64,000 bases of DNA from Bradyrhizobium jicamae (GCF_018130695.1 NZ_JAFCJX010000015.1:50001-114000); one strand, 5' to 3'; positions 24,178 to 32,079 are shown, numbered from the stretch's first letter. Notes: generated by a model from the sequence alone, not told the origin. Program-made: numbers and translations.

Positions 24178-24516
24178 ATGTTCTTGAGTGCAGCGGACTT
24201 TCACGAGGGGACCCAGGTGGACTATCACGATATTGAGGAGGCTTGGTGGACATGGGGCCGGGTCACTTACTCCGGTAAGGAAAAAAGTGACCGCGCTCTT
24301 CTCAAGTGGATGTACGCAAACATGGACCGGTTCCTCTTCGACGGTGAACCCTGGAGCCGCTCAGCAACAGCGGTCTCATCCAACTCGGGCAAAACGAAAT
24401 ATTGGACCGTCACCTACACGTCGGCCAGCGGGCGCAAGTTCACCGGAGGAAGCGGAGCAACTCGGCCCACGAATCGCCGGAACGACCCGGAACGAAATTG
24501 GGGGCTACCTGACTGA
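24178..24516 (+). CDS. Hypothetical protein in accessory patch (uncertain)
   Basis: This 112-residue frame is rich in Trp, Asp and Glu at the N-terminal half (DYHDIEEAWWTWGRVTYSGK, ALLKWMYANMDRFLFDGEPW), which looks protein-like, while the overlapping frame from 24188 does not. I see no signal peptide, membrane segment or known motif. The C-terminal third is basic and of low complexity. It is convergent with the methyltransferase gene, with 21 bases between the two stops, and no good ribosome site is visible. It may be a gene fragment at the edge of the accessory region. Confidence 0.35.
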   Translation: MFLSAADFHEGTQVDYHDIEEAWWTWGRVTYSGKEKSDRALLKWMYANMDRFLFDGEPWSRSATAVSSNSGKTKYWTVTYTSASGRKFTGGSGATRPTNRRNDPERNWGLPD

Positions 24517-24537
24517 CGCAAAGCGCGCCCTCGACGG

Positions 24538-25635
24538 TTAGATCAAACGAAAATGGCAATCAACTTCCACCCGGCATCCACGGGAGCCAGGACGAAATGC
24601 CTCGGTTTGACGCTTCACGATCTCGCTGACGTGTGAATCAACCAGGCGGACACGACGGCTTGCCACCTTGGATACGGCATGAAGTCCAGAAACCAACTGC
24701 TCCGGCGCCAACCGAGTAGCTCCGATTCGAATTACAATGTCGGACTTCTTGTCGAGGACGAGCGAGAGCATTCTCCACATGTCCGCAAGCATGGTCCAAT
24801 ACTGGTTGACATCACTATGGCGATCGTCTTGAGAAAATTGCTGTTTTCTCGGCTGCGGTGGGCCGCCTAAGAACCACAGACGGAGCCACTGGTCCTCAGC
24901 ATAGTTGGTAACATCGAAATACGGCGGCGACGTTACCACGCACCGAATGGGACTATTAAACTTACTCTTCAACCTGGGAAGATTGCGCATATCTGTGTTG
25001 AAGATTGATGCCCTTCCAGCTGGCGGCTTCTCTACATAGCGATAGTCTAGCTGCCTTCTCAGGATGCCAAATACGTCCCTCTTCGGAGCCCTTTGCTGCC
25101 GCTCTTTCCAGAATCTAACCGAATAGTCCGGCTTAGTGCTGATGGTATGGGGCATCTGGTTACTGAAGTAGTTCTCAGAGCGATCAGTCTCGCCGTGCAG
25201 AGAGCCAAGTATCAACGCAGCAATCATCCCGTCTACGATCGTTGCTCGGTGCCGCAGCGTATTGCGCAGATAAACAAGCTGCATAAGCGTGTGCTTGTGA
25301 TAGGCGTGCTTGAAGAAGATTGGCAGCTCGGAAAGCTGCTCGCCCACGATCCTGTCGGCCTCAAAGCTCTCTTCAAGTTGATTGATGCGAGCTAACACGG
25401 CTCTCTTCGAAGGCGCATTCGTCTTTGCACGAGAAATACAATACGCGACTGGATTCGTATCGCAGCCAATCGCCTCGCGGCCCATCAGCAACGCTTGGAA
25501 TGGTAGCGTGCCCCTACCGCAAAACGGGTCAAGCACGGTATCGCCCGGCGCCGTCAGTTTTGACAACCAATGCTCCGCGAAAGACTCAGGAAACATCGCG
25601 AAGTAAGAACAAAGAGCATGCATCCGATGCCGCAT
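24538..25635 (-). CDS. DNA methyltransferase of the N4-cytosine/N6-adenine amino-MTase type
   Basis: The 365-residue protein has the AdoMet-binding motif I at residues 36-42 (DPFCGRG, in GDTVLDPFCGRGTLPFQALL) and the catalytic motif IV at 235-241 (TSPPYFD), followed by NYAEDQWLRLWF. The order motif I then motif IV, with about 190 residues between, is alpha- or gamma-like; SPPY is common in N4-cytosine and some N6-adenine enzymes. The middle region may recognise DNA. It is the last gene of the four-gene minus-strand operon, with its ATG one base after the TAA of the nuclease-like gene. Base composition is lower in GC than in the surrounding chromosome. The methylated base and site are unknown. 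Confidence 0.85.
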   Translation of the reverse strand: MRHRMHALCSYFAMFPESFAEHWLSKLTAPGDTVLDPFCGRGTLPFQALLMGREAIGCDTNPVAYCISRAKTNAPSKRAVLARINQLEESFEADRIVGEQLSELPIFFKHAYHKHTLMQLVYLRNTLRHRATIVDGMIAALILGSLHGETDRSENYFSNQMPHTISTKPDYSVRFWKERQQRAPKRDVFGILRRQLDYRYVEKPPAGRASIFNTDMRNLPRLKSKFNSPIRCVVTSPPYFDVTNYAEDQWLRLWFLGGPPQPRKQQFSQDDRHSDVNQYWTMLADMWRMLSLVLDKKSDIVIRIGATRLAPEQLVSGLHAVSKVASRRVRLVDSHVSEIVKRQTEAFRPGSRGCRVEVDCHFRLI

Positions 25636-25636
25636 C

Positions 25637-26548
25637 TTATTTCAAGCCCTTCAACATTATTTTCGATGCATCAAGGCACCGCTTCTCTAACGTTGGCTCG
25701 GAGTGATAGCACGCTACTATCCTGCAACGATCGAACAAAATTCCTCCGTCGATGCCGGCGGACTCCCAATCTCTCGATGACACGCGGCGCGGAATGAAGA
25801 AAAGCCGTACCGGGTCAACCAGCAACGGAGCCCGCATCCATTTTTTGACAAAAGACCGGGCATCCATCTCTGCAAGCTTATCTTGCCAGTCGGACGCGCC
25901 TGCTGCGCATTGCCCAAACGCGATCAGTTTGCCTTGCTTTCCGTCAGGGAAGCTCCGCCATGCAACAATATCTAGGCCATCATCGCCGGTGTGTGTTGCC
26001 AGCTGTGGTCTGCGACAGCCGTCGCCTTCGCCGACCGACAAGCACAAGTCATCGATTGCTTGATTAAGGCGCGCTAAAGGTGACTTGCGGGGTGACCCGA
26101 ATCTAACGGATACGACGCCGTTTGCTGAGCCGCCAAGATATCCGAGCGTTGCCCTAGCACAAATGTTCTCGAAGAGCGCAGAAGTACCTTCGTGCCCCGC
26201 TGTTGGCTTATTTATCGACATAAGCAGCAGGGCTGTGTAGGTAAATGCCTCGGGCTTGGGCCGAACGTTCAACGCGCCTCTTGTCACCTCGAAGGGATAT
26301 CGATCCTTTCCGCAAGCCTTCACTCGGTTTTCGATTTCGCCAAAGGCATCCTGTGCGATCGACTGAGTGACCTGCGAGCCACTATCGCCGCCCGCACTCA
26401 CAATCGCGTCGGTGCTTCCCGTTCGCCGAAGCAATTTGACCAAACTGGCGACGGATGTTGACTTGTCCTTTGAGCGTAGAGCCTCCAACTCCATCCAGTC
26501 GGCTAGACTTTCTGTCGGGTCGGTCGCGGCGGGCAATGGGATAGGCAT
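25637..26548 (-). CDS. Putative PD-(D/E)xK-like nuclease of a defence operon
   Basis: I do not recognise the 303-residue protein with certainty. Residues 122-140 (TSALFENICARATLGYLGG) resemble the first helix of restriction-endonuclease folds, with an acidic residue. Residues 188-217 (GDDGLDIVAW, then KLIAFGQCAAGASDWQDKL) resemble the D-x(n)-(E/Q)-x-K core, with Q in GQC but no lysine two positions later. It could therefore be a nuclease with a migrated lysine, or a DNA-binding relative without cleavage activity. It is encoded 16 bases after the ParB-like gene and one base before the methyltransferase gene; this pairing supports a restriction-type role. Confidence 0.6.
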   Translation of the reverse strand: MPIPLPAATDPTESLADWMELEALRSKDKSTSVASLVKLLRRTGSTDAIVSAGGDSGSQVTQSIAQDAFGEIENRVKACGKDRYPFEVTRGALNVRPKPEAFTYTALLLMSINKPTAGHEGTSALFENICARATLGYLGGSANGVVSVRFGSPRKSPLARLNQAIDDLCLSVGEGDGCRRPQLATHTGDDGLDIVAWRSFPDGKQGKLIAFGQCAAGASDWQDKLAEMDARSFVKKWMRAPLLVDPVRLFFIPRRVSSRDWESAGIDGGILFDRCRIVACYHSEPTLEKRCLDASKIMLKGLK

Positions 26549-26564
26549 GTCAATGCGGAACTAA

Positions 26565-27674
26565 TCACTTAGATTTCTTTGAGCGTGACTGCTGCATGTC
26601 ACTGAATATTGCCCGCGAAAGTTCAACCAAGTCCTCGGCTGTTTGAAGCAGGTCTTCATTTCCATCGTAACCTGTAAGCACAGTGCCGCGTGCCTTTTGG
26701 AGATTCTGCTTCGCCTCCACCATCGATTCTCGGAAGACGCGCTCGTCTCCTTTGCTGATTTCGAGCGAGACACTGAGCGTCAACCCCTTGCGCAATGCTG
26801 CAATAGCCTGCTTATTCTTCAAAACCTCGTCTAATCGACGCAGATCTGGGTTTTGACTCTGAATGACAGGCGGCAGACTCTTCGACCGGCTGCCATACAG
26901 CCAAGTCAAAAACTCACCGAGTTGCTTCTCGTGATCCTTCGGTACAGGGCGTCTCTTGCCGATAGTCTTCTCGCCCTTCGGCAGCCCCAAGAACCCCTGA
27001 ATTCCCGTGTATCCGAGCCCTGTGGTAAGATGCGAAAACGAAAAGTGTTCGCGATATCGATCCTCTCGGCTGAAGACACCAGCGGCTTCGCCCTGTTCTA
27101 GGACCATCAGCCCGTCATAGAGGCGTTCGACTGTGCTATGCTTGTCGCCAATACGTCGAGCGATTTCCTCCAGCGCAACGCCTACTTCATTGTGCACCCA
27201 AGCAACGTAGTGGGCCTTCGGATAGGATTCCCAGGCTTGAGGTCCGTTGATGTGCTTGAAGCCGAGGTAGGCCCACACCTCCTCGCGCTTACAAAAGATG
27301 ACGGGTAACGTGTCGAGTTGCTTCCGCGCGGCCAGGCTGATGGTCGGCAGGCTCGAAATTTGCAACCTCGATCGAAGATTTGAATCTCGCAGCAGCTTCA
27401 CCGCTGCTAGTCGACGATTGCCTTCGATCACAAAGTTTTTGCCCCGCTCCTTCGCTGCGTAAAGAGGTTCGTGGCGATAGAAACCATTTTCGGCGATGGA
27501 CAAAGCGAGTTCATCGACGGCCATGTTCTGCCAAAGCACTTTGACGATTTCTTCCTGAGTTGCCCTCGGGGTGAGTCCGTAGTCCGCCAAGCGAGGATTC
27601 TCTGGATCGAGAAGCAAGCTGTCGGTATCAACGTCCTCTGACTCCCAGCCAGAAGCCTTTGGCGATTTACTCAT
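26565..27674 (-). CDS. ParB-like N-terminal domain protein
   Basis: The 369-residue protein has a ParB/sulfiredoxin-like N-terminal domain: SLLLDPENPRLADYG (about residues 19-33), MAVDELALSIAENGFYRHEP (51-70) and FVIEGNRRLAAVKLLRD (81-97). The EGNRR element at 84-88 occupies the place of the G-E-R-R nucleotide-binding motif in ParB. A middle helical part (VGVALEEIARRIGDKHSTVE) may be a helix-turn-helix, and the C-terminal part is helical, ending in a Lys/Ser-rich tail. It is not a chromosome-partition ParB: there is no parA, and it lies within an operon with a methyltransferase. Its ATG overlaps the TGA of the zinc-ribbon gene. Nucleotide-dependent DNA binding or nicking is a plausible role. 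Confidence 0.82.
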   Translation of the reverse strand: MSKSPKASGWESEDVDTDSLLLDPENPRLADYGLTPRATQEEIVKVLWQNMAVDELALSIAENGFYRHEPLYAAKERGKNFVIEGNRRLAAVKLLRDSNLRSRLQISSLPTISLAARKQLDTLPVIFCKREEVWAYLGFKHINGPQAWESYPKAHYVAWVHNEVGVALEEIARRIGDKHSTVERLYDGLMVLEQGEAAGVFSREDRYREHFSFSHLTTGLGYTGIQGFLGLPKGEKTIGKRRPVPKDHEKQLGEFLTWLYGSRSKSLPPVIQSQNPDLRRLDEVLKNKQAIAALRKGLTLSVSLEISKGDERVFRESMVEAKQNLQKARGTVLTGYDGNEDLLQTAEDLVELSRAIFSDMQQSRSKKSK

Positions 27675-27865
27675 TTGCGTTTCGCCTTCCTCACTTTGCC
27701 CCCAACGCTTCTTGTAGAGCGGTCGTTTGTCGCCCGTTGTCTAGGACGGTCCCAGTATGGGCTTTTGCACTTCGGGCAGACACGAGGTTGTTGCCCTTTT
27801 TCGCGCGGCAGCCACTGATGGCCGCACCGCTCACATTGGAATCCAGCTAAATGGACGTGGGCCAT
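27671..27865 (-). CDS. Small zinc-ribbon protein, first gene of the four-gene operon
   Basis: The 64-residue protein carries two CxxC knuckles, FQCERCGHQW and RVCPKCKSPY, fitting a rubredoxin-like zinc ribbon, and a very basic C-terminal tail (VGGKVRKAKRK). Such small ribbons commonly bind nucleic acid or act as adaptors. The ATG at 27865 has AGGAAGCC upstream. The stop codon overlaps the start of the ParB-like gene (ATGA), so the two proteins are translationally coupled. A 7+7-base palindrome lies about 14-34 bases upstream of the start and may control the operon. Confidence 0.8.
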   Translation of the reverse strand: MAHVHLAGFQCERCGHQWLPREKGQQPRVCPKCKSPYWDRPRQRATNDRSTRSVGGKVRKAKRK

Positions 27866-27878
27866 GGCTTCCTAAGAG

Positions 27879-27899
27879 TATATCCCCGCAAAGGATATA
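27879..27899. promoter_or_regulatory. Palindrome upstream of the four-gene operon, candidate operator
   Basis: TATATCC and GGATATA are perfect inverted 7-base arms separated by 7 bases. The site lies directly upstream of the zinc-ribbon start, overlapping or near the expected promoter on the minus strand. No separate regulator gene is visible, so autoregulation by one of the operon's proteins is possible. Confidence 0.45.
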
Positions 27900-28390
27900 T
27901 TATTGAGGTCATGTTAATGTTTCATTAAGCGTAAGTGCGCGCAAGCACAACTGTCATTTCTAATGTTAACTGGCGCGACCTGGTCAGGCGAGGGCTGGAA
28001 AGATCATATCCGTCAGTGAGTCGATGAGACGCGCCGATCGACTGCATTGCAACGGTTTGCCGATCCCTTAGCTGTCCTCACGCCGGTTCGGTCAACATGT
28101 GCATAACGAAAGGGAAGTAGATCGGCGCATCTTCCTGCACATTGCGTGACGGAAATGTTTCTTCGACCTGGGGCACCGCGCGGAGCGTGACTTGGGAGAG
28201 ACCGTGGGCACTGCGGGAGATGATCGAGCCGCCATCCTGAACGGAGGGCGATCGGTTAAGAATGCTTACCGCCTTCCGGCGGCGGATTGCCCGAAGCCGC
28301 CGTCACCGAGCAAAGCTTTAAGGGGGCATATGGGTGCATGCGTACGGAAACAAATGAGGAAAGTCAAAGCTTGCCGTTCTAAAGATAACC
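27900..28390. other. Non-coding stretch upstream of the four-gene operon
   Basis: About 490 bases hold no gene I can support. TTAATG and CATTAA near 27914-27928 form a small inverted repeat that may belong to the operon promoter. The rest shows neither a convincing reading frame nor an integrase remnant. Confidence 0.45.
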
Positions 28391-28432
28391 CTCACCACCT
28401 GAAGGTCGTAGATCCAAATCTCACCCACAACC
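28391..28432 (+). other. Degenerate tRNA-Met 3'-half copy, candidate attachment-site remnant
   Basis: CTCACCACCTGAAGGTCGTA, then GATCCAAATC and TCACCCACAACC, aligns with the anticodon loop to CCA end of the initiator tRNA at 21064-21107. I count about 33 matches in 42 aligned positions with a 2-base gap, including an identical ACCTGAAGGTC. It has the same orientation as the tRNA. The 5' half of a tRNA is missing. Confidence 0.55.
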
Positions 28433-28514
28433 GGGCGGCTGACCTGCCCGACGCCGCAAGCCCGGTTGTCAAAAGAATCCACTTTACACGAACTTCCGAT
28501 TATGCTAACAATAG

Positions 28515-28955
28515 CCCCGTCTCACCCGGCATGAGGGGCGCTTCGCGGTCGTCACGAACGTGGGTCGAGATGCGGTGGCCGTGACTTGCGCGATTGACGT
28601 TGCGCGCGAGGCCGCGGACGGTGAAGTCGCGTGGGTCGGACGCCCCAAGGCTGGCGTCTTGTCGTCGGGGAGCTCGCTTTCCGGGGATGACGGTGTCAAC
28701 AAGGTCTGGTCACCGGGATGAGCGCGTATAAGCCGTAACCCATCGCGCAGGGAAGGCTGGGATGCTCCCGCTGCACCTGTATGCTCGTGTGCGCACTTTT
28801 TTGTGCACATTGCGCACGAGACCTCGGGTGCAAGCAAGCGCCCGGCTTTCCCTGCGCCCTCAGCTTTCGAAGAGGGCGAAACGAACGGCAAGACCCGGAC
28901 AGATCATGTCGCGGGAACGAGACTGCGTGTCCCGGCCCGCAAAGCGTGCAAATTA
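28515..28955. repeat. Long dispersed Bradyrhizobium-type repeat with nested hairpins
   Basis: Frames here translate into low-complexity basic peptides; the antisense frame contains APEVSCAMCTKKCAHEHTG, which I recall as a recurrent spurious protein in Bradyrhizobium genomes. CGCGCAGGGAAGGCTGGG (28744-28761) is nearly the reverse complement of CCCGGCTTTCCCTGCGCC (28841-28858). Inside it, CTCGTGTGCGCA and TGCGCACGAG form a second hairpin. I treat it as a repeated non-coding element, not a gene. Confidence 0.65.
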
Positions 28956-29048
28956 ATCTGACGCGGCCGAAAAATTCGGCAGCCGCTCAGGCGCCGGCCC
29001 GCTAGGATGCGGGACCGGCGGCCATCGCCTCCCGCAAGACGGTTCGAG

Positions 29049-29327
29049 ATGACGATTAAGAGAGTTGCGCTTGTTGTCCTGCTGATGACGTCGCCGGCGT
29101 TTGCCCAGGCGCCGCCCAAAAGCGCGTCGAAGGCTGCCGCCAATCCTTGCGCGCCGATCGGCCAGACCGCGAAGGGCGAGCTGGTCTATTCCATGAAATG
29201 TGAGAGGTTGCCCGCGCCGCCGGTGCCAGCCCCGCCGCCGCAGGCCGAGGTCAAGGAGACCGCGCCGCCGCCTGAGCCGGAACCCGCGCGCGGCGGGATT
29301 TTCGGCTGGTCGTATGACCGGCGCTAG
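29049..29327 (+). CDS. Small secreted proline-rich hypothetical protein
   Basis: The ATG at 29049 gives a 92-residue protein with a signal peptide (MTIKRVALVVLLMTSPAFAQ). The mature part is rich in Pro, Ala and Lys, with two cysteines (NPCAPIG and MKCERLP) that may pair, and ends in GGIFGWSYDRR. The proline-rich stretch (APPVPAPPPQAEVKETAPPP) suggests an extended periplasmic linker. It stands alone between two repeat elements. No function can be named. Confidence 0.7.
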   Translation: MTIKRVALVVLLMTSPAFAQAPPKSASKAAANPCAPIGQTAKGELVYSMKCERLPAPPVPAPPPQAEVKETAPPPEPEPARGGIFGWSYDRR

Positions 29328-29367
29328 CGGGGGGTTAAGTTTTGGTTGGACCGGTTGAACCGCGGTG

Positions 29368-29497
29368 TCCCTTCACCTCTCCCCAACGGGGAGAGGTCGA
29401 TTTGCGCAGCAAATCGGGTGAGGGGGCGCCGCGCTCACGAGAGACCGTAACCCCTCACCCGGCGCGACGCGCCGACCTCTCCCAAGGGAGAGGTGAA
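29368..29497. repeat. Composite REP-like palindromic repeat
   Basis: CCTCTCCCCAACGGGGAGAGG, the inverted pair GATTTGCG/GCAAATC and GGGTGAGGGGGCG form the left module. CCCCTCACCCGGCGCGACGC and CCTCTCCCAAGGGAGAGG form the right module. It separates the secreted protein gene from the uric-acid-degradation gene. Confidence 0.85.
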
Positions 29498-29532
29498 GCT
29501 CGCGTAGTGCGGATTCGAACGCGGACAGGCTG

Positions 29533-30417
29533 ATGACGACCACGCTGACCGACCTCAACGCCGCGAGCCGCGACGCCTTCGTCGCCGCACTTGCCAATGT
29601 CTTCGAGCATTCGCCGTGGATCGCCGAGCAGGTCGCGATGAAGCGCCCGTTCGCCGGCATCGCGGCGCTGTTCGCGGCGATGAAGGGAGCGGTCGAGCGG
29701 GCGCCGGCGGAATTGCGGCTGGCGCTGATCAAGGCGCATCCCGACCTCGCCGACAAGGCCCAGCGCGCCGCCGGCCTCACCGCGGATTCCACCGCCGAGC
29801 AGACCAGCGTCGGGCTCGATCGTCTCTCCGATGCCGAGTACGATGCGTTCGAGCGCGTCAACAATGCCTACCGCTCCAAATTCGGCTTCCCCTATATCGT
29901 CTGCGTGCGCCGCCACACCAAGGATTCCATCCTGCGTGATTTCGCGCAGCGGCTGCCGAACGATGCCGCGGCCGAGACGCAGCGCTCGATCGAGGAGATC
30001 TGCCGGATCGCCGCACTCCGGCTCGATCAGCAGGTCGACGCCGATGACAAATTGCCGGTGCACGGCCGGCTCTCGACCCATGTGCTCGATACCCACAGCG
30101 GCAAGCCGGCGGCGGGCGTCGCCGTCGAGCTGGTCGAGCTCGCCGAGCACGGTGCGAGCCGCGTGGTCGTGCGCACCGTCACCAATGCCGACGGCCGCAC
30201 CGACCAGCCGCTGATCGGCGGCCGCCCGATTCCGATCGGCACCTACGAACTGATTTTCAGCGTCGGCGATTATTTTGCCAAACGCGAGGTGCCGCTATCA
30301 GACCCACCGTTCCTGGACCGCATTCCGCTGCGCTTCTCGGTCGGCGAGCCCGAGAGCCACCTGCACGTGCCGCTGCTGGTCTCGCCGTGGAGCTACTCGA
30401 CCTATCGCGGGAGTTAA
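29533..30417 (+). CDS. Bifunctional OHCU decarboxylase / 5-hydroxyisourate hydrolase
   Basis: This 294-residue fusion carries out the two steps after uricase. The N-terminal domain (about residues 1-165) is OHCU decarboxylase, with the catalytic HPDL at 69-72, then ERVNNAYRSKFGFPYIVCVR. The C-terminal domain (about 175-294) is the transthyretin-like HIU hydrolase, starting LPVHGRLSTHVLDTHSGKPA and ending with the signature tetrapeptide YRGS. The order decarboxylase-hydrolase matches plant allantoin synthase. The product is (S)-allantoin. There is no peroxisomal-type or export signal, so it is cytosolic. It precedes, in the same region, a urate-type permease and uricase, which supports the assignment. 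It is transcribed from its own promoter after a repeat element. Confidence 0.93.
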   Translation: MTTTLTDLNAASRDAFVAALANVFEHSPWIAEQVAMKRPFAGIAALFAAMKGAVERAPAELRLALIKAHPDLADKAQRAAGLTADSTAEQTSVGLDRLSDAEYDAFERVNNAYRSKFGFPYIVCVRRHTKDSILRDFAQRLPNDAAAETQRSIEEICRIAALRLDQQVDADDKLPVHGRLSTHVLDTHSGKPAAGVAVELVELAEHGASRVVVRTVTNADGRTDQPLIGGRPIPIGTYELIFSVGDYFAKREVPLSDPPFLDRIPLRFSVGEPESHLHVPLLVSPWSYSTYRGS

Positions 30418-30423
30418 CGCAAA

Positions 30424-30523
30424 TGCGTAGGGTGGGCAAAGGCGCGCAGCGCCGTGCCCACCATCACGAGCACGCCGTGGATGGTGGGCACGGCGCAAGA
30501 GCGCCTTTGCCCACCCTACAAAT
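30424..30523. repeat. GTAGGGTGGGCAAAGGCGC-type inverted repeat
   Basis: GTAGGGTGGGCAAAGGCGC at the left end is the reverse complement of GCGCCTTTGCCCACCCTAC at the right end, with GTGCCCACCAT/ATGGTGGGCAC inside. It can form a hairpin about 100 bases long between convergent genes and may terminate both. Confidence 0.85.
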
Positions 30524-30532
30524 CAAACCGTC

Positions 30533-31930
30533 TCACACATGCTGTGCCGCCGATGCCGCCGCGGCCGCATCGGCTTCCGCAGCTTCCTTGCCGCCGATGC
30601 CGTTGAAGAACGCATTCAGGATCACCGCCACCAGCGCGCAGAGCAGGATGCCGGACTCCAGCAGCGGCTGCAGATCGTGCGGCAGATTGCGGAAGAAGCC
30701 GGGCGCGGCGAGCGGGATCATGCCGAAGCCGACGGAGATCGCGACCACGAACAGGTTGAAGCGGTTATTCCTGAAGTCGACCCCGGCGAGGATCCGCGCG
30801 CCGGTCGCGGCCACCATGCCGAACATCACGAGCCCGGCGCCGCCGAGCACGACCAGCGGTACGGCCTCCACCAGCGCGGCCATTTTCGGCAGCAGCCCGA
30901 GCAGCAGCATGATGCAGCCGCCGGTCACCGTGACCCAGCGCGAGCGCACGCCGGTGACGCTGACGAGGCCGACATTCTGCGAGAACGAGGTGTACGGAAA
31001 GGTGTTGAAGAGCCCGCCGAGCAGCGTGCCGACGCCATCGGCGCGCAGGCCGCGGGTCAGCGCGTCACGATCGACCGCCTTGCCGGTGATGTCGCCGAGC
31101 GCCAGGAACATGCCGAGCGACTCGATCATGACCACGATCATCACGATGCACATGGTCACGATGGGCACGAGATGAAATTGCGGGACGCCGAAGCGGAACG
31201 GGATCACGACCGCGCCCCACGAGGCGGCGGCGACCTTGTCGTAATGCATCACGCCGAGCAGGCTCGCCAGCACGGCGCCGGCGATGATGCCGAGCAGCAC
31301 CGACACATTGGCGACGAAGCCGGAGCCCCATCTGATCAGGCCGAGGATGACCAGCAGCACGAAGAAGGCGATGCCGAGGCCCTGCAGCTGGCCATAGGCC
31401 GGATTGGGGAACGCGCCGGGCACGCCGTCGACCACCCTGGTCAGGGTCGGCAGCCCACCGCCGGCCCAGTTGATCCCGACCCGCATCAAGGAGATCCCGA
31501 TCACCAGGATGATGGTGCCGGTGACAACAGGCGGGAACAGCGGCAGCAGCCGGCTGAGGAAGGGCGCGGCAACGATGCCGAAGATTCCGGCTGCGATCAC
31601 CGAGCCGTAGATGCCGAGCAGCCCGATCTCGTGGGCCGCCGCCATCGACAGCATCGGCCCGACCGAGGCAAAGGTGACGCCCATCATGACCGGCAGGCGG
31701 ATGCCGACACCGGGGAAGCCGATGCATTGCACCAGCGTGGCTATTCCGCAGGCGAACAAATCCGCGCTGATCAGGAAGGCGACGTCCTCCGGCGGCAGCT
31801 TCAGGGCCCGGCCGATGATCAGGGGCACCGCGACGGCACCCGCGTACATCACCAGCACATGCTGCAGCCCGAGCGCCAGCAGGCGCGGGACGGGAAGAAC
31901 CTCGTCAACCGGATGGAATTCGGCACTCAT
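30533..31930 (-). CDS. NCS2 family nucleobase:cation symporter, probable urate/xanthine permease
   Basis: I start at the ATG at 31930 (MSAEFHPVDEVLPVPRLLAL), giving 465 residues with about 12-14 membrane segments. NCS2 signatures are visible: GLQHVLVMYAGAVAVPLIIG near the N-terminus, VGIRLPVMMGVTFASVGPML, and the family motif region around ESLGMFLALGDITGKAVDRD (the conserved acidic residue in TM8) followed by NTFPYTSFSQNVGLVSVTGV (TM10). In this family Q and N in the QNVGL motif help decide purine specificity. Its place between the urate-degradation fusion gene and uricase argues for urate or xanthine uptake across the inner membrane. It is divergent from the uricase gene, 150 bases apart. 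Confidence 0.92.
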   Translation of the reverse strand: MSAEFHPVDEVLPVPRLLALGLQHVLVMYAGAVAVPLIIGRALKLPPEDVAFLISADLFACGIATLVQCIGFPGVGIRLPVMMGVTFASVGPMLSMAAAHEIGLLGIYGSVIAAGIFGIVAAPFLSRLLPLFPPVVTGTIILVIGISLMRVGINWAGGGLPTLTRVVDGVPGAFPNPAYGQLQGLGIAFFVLLVILGLIRWGSGFVANVSVLLGIIAGAVLASLLGVMHYDKVAAASWGAVVIPFRFGVPQFHLVPIVTMCIVMIVVMIESLGMFLALGDITGKAVDRDALTRGLRADGVGTLLGGLFNTFPYTSFSQNVGLVSVTGVRSRWVTVTGGCIMLLLGLLPKMAALVEAVPLVVLGGAGLVMFGMVAATGARILAGVDFRNNRFNLFVVAISVGFGMIPLAAPGFFRNLPHDLQPLLESGILLCALVAVILNAFFNGIGGKEAAEADAAAAASAAQHV

Positions 31931-32079
31931 ATTGACCCCCGTCAATTCGGCCGTTCGACCGCCATTCAACCGATACAAGGCCCGTGCCACAAGCTTGCCG
32001 GTGGCACAAACGTTGCTCAATATTGGCGGGACCACTGCGGGATCACCCGCCAACCGACGCACAAAATGGAGGCTCCGCC

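Noticed and set aside
24188..24541. A 117-codon frame overlapping the hypothetical gene at 24178-24516
   Set aside because: Its translation is Thr/Ser/Arg-rich and lacks protein-like pattern; the overlapping frame is more convincing, though itself uncertain.
26565..27674. Reading the ParB-like gene as a plasmid or chromosome partition gene
   Set aside because: There is no parA, no parS-like repeats and no replication genes, and the gene is translationally coupled to a zinc-ribbon protein and linked to a methyltransferase.
28505..28891. Open frames in the dispersed repeat, including one with APEVSCAMCTKKCAHEHTG
   Set aside because: They are short, low-complexity and recur as spurious proteins in this genus; the block has palindromic structure and no ribosome site, so I annotate it as a repeat.
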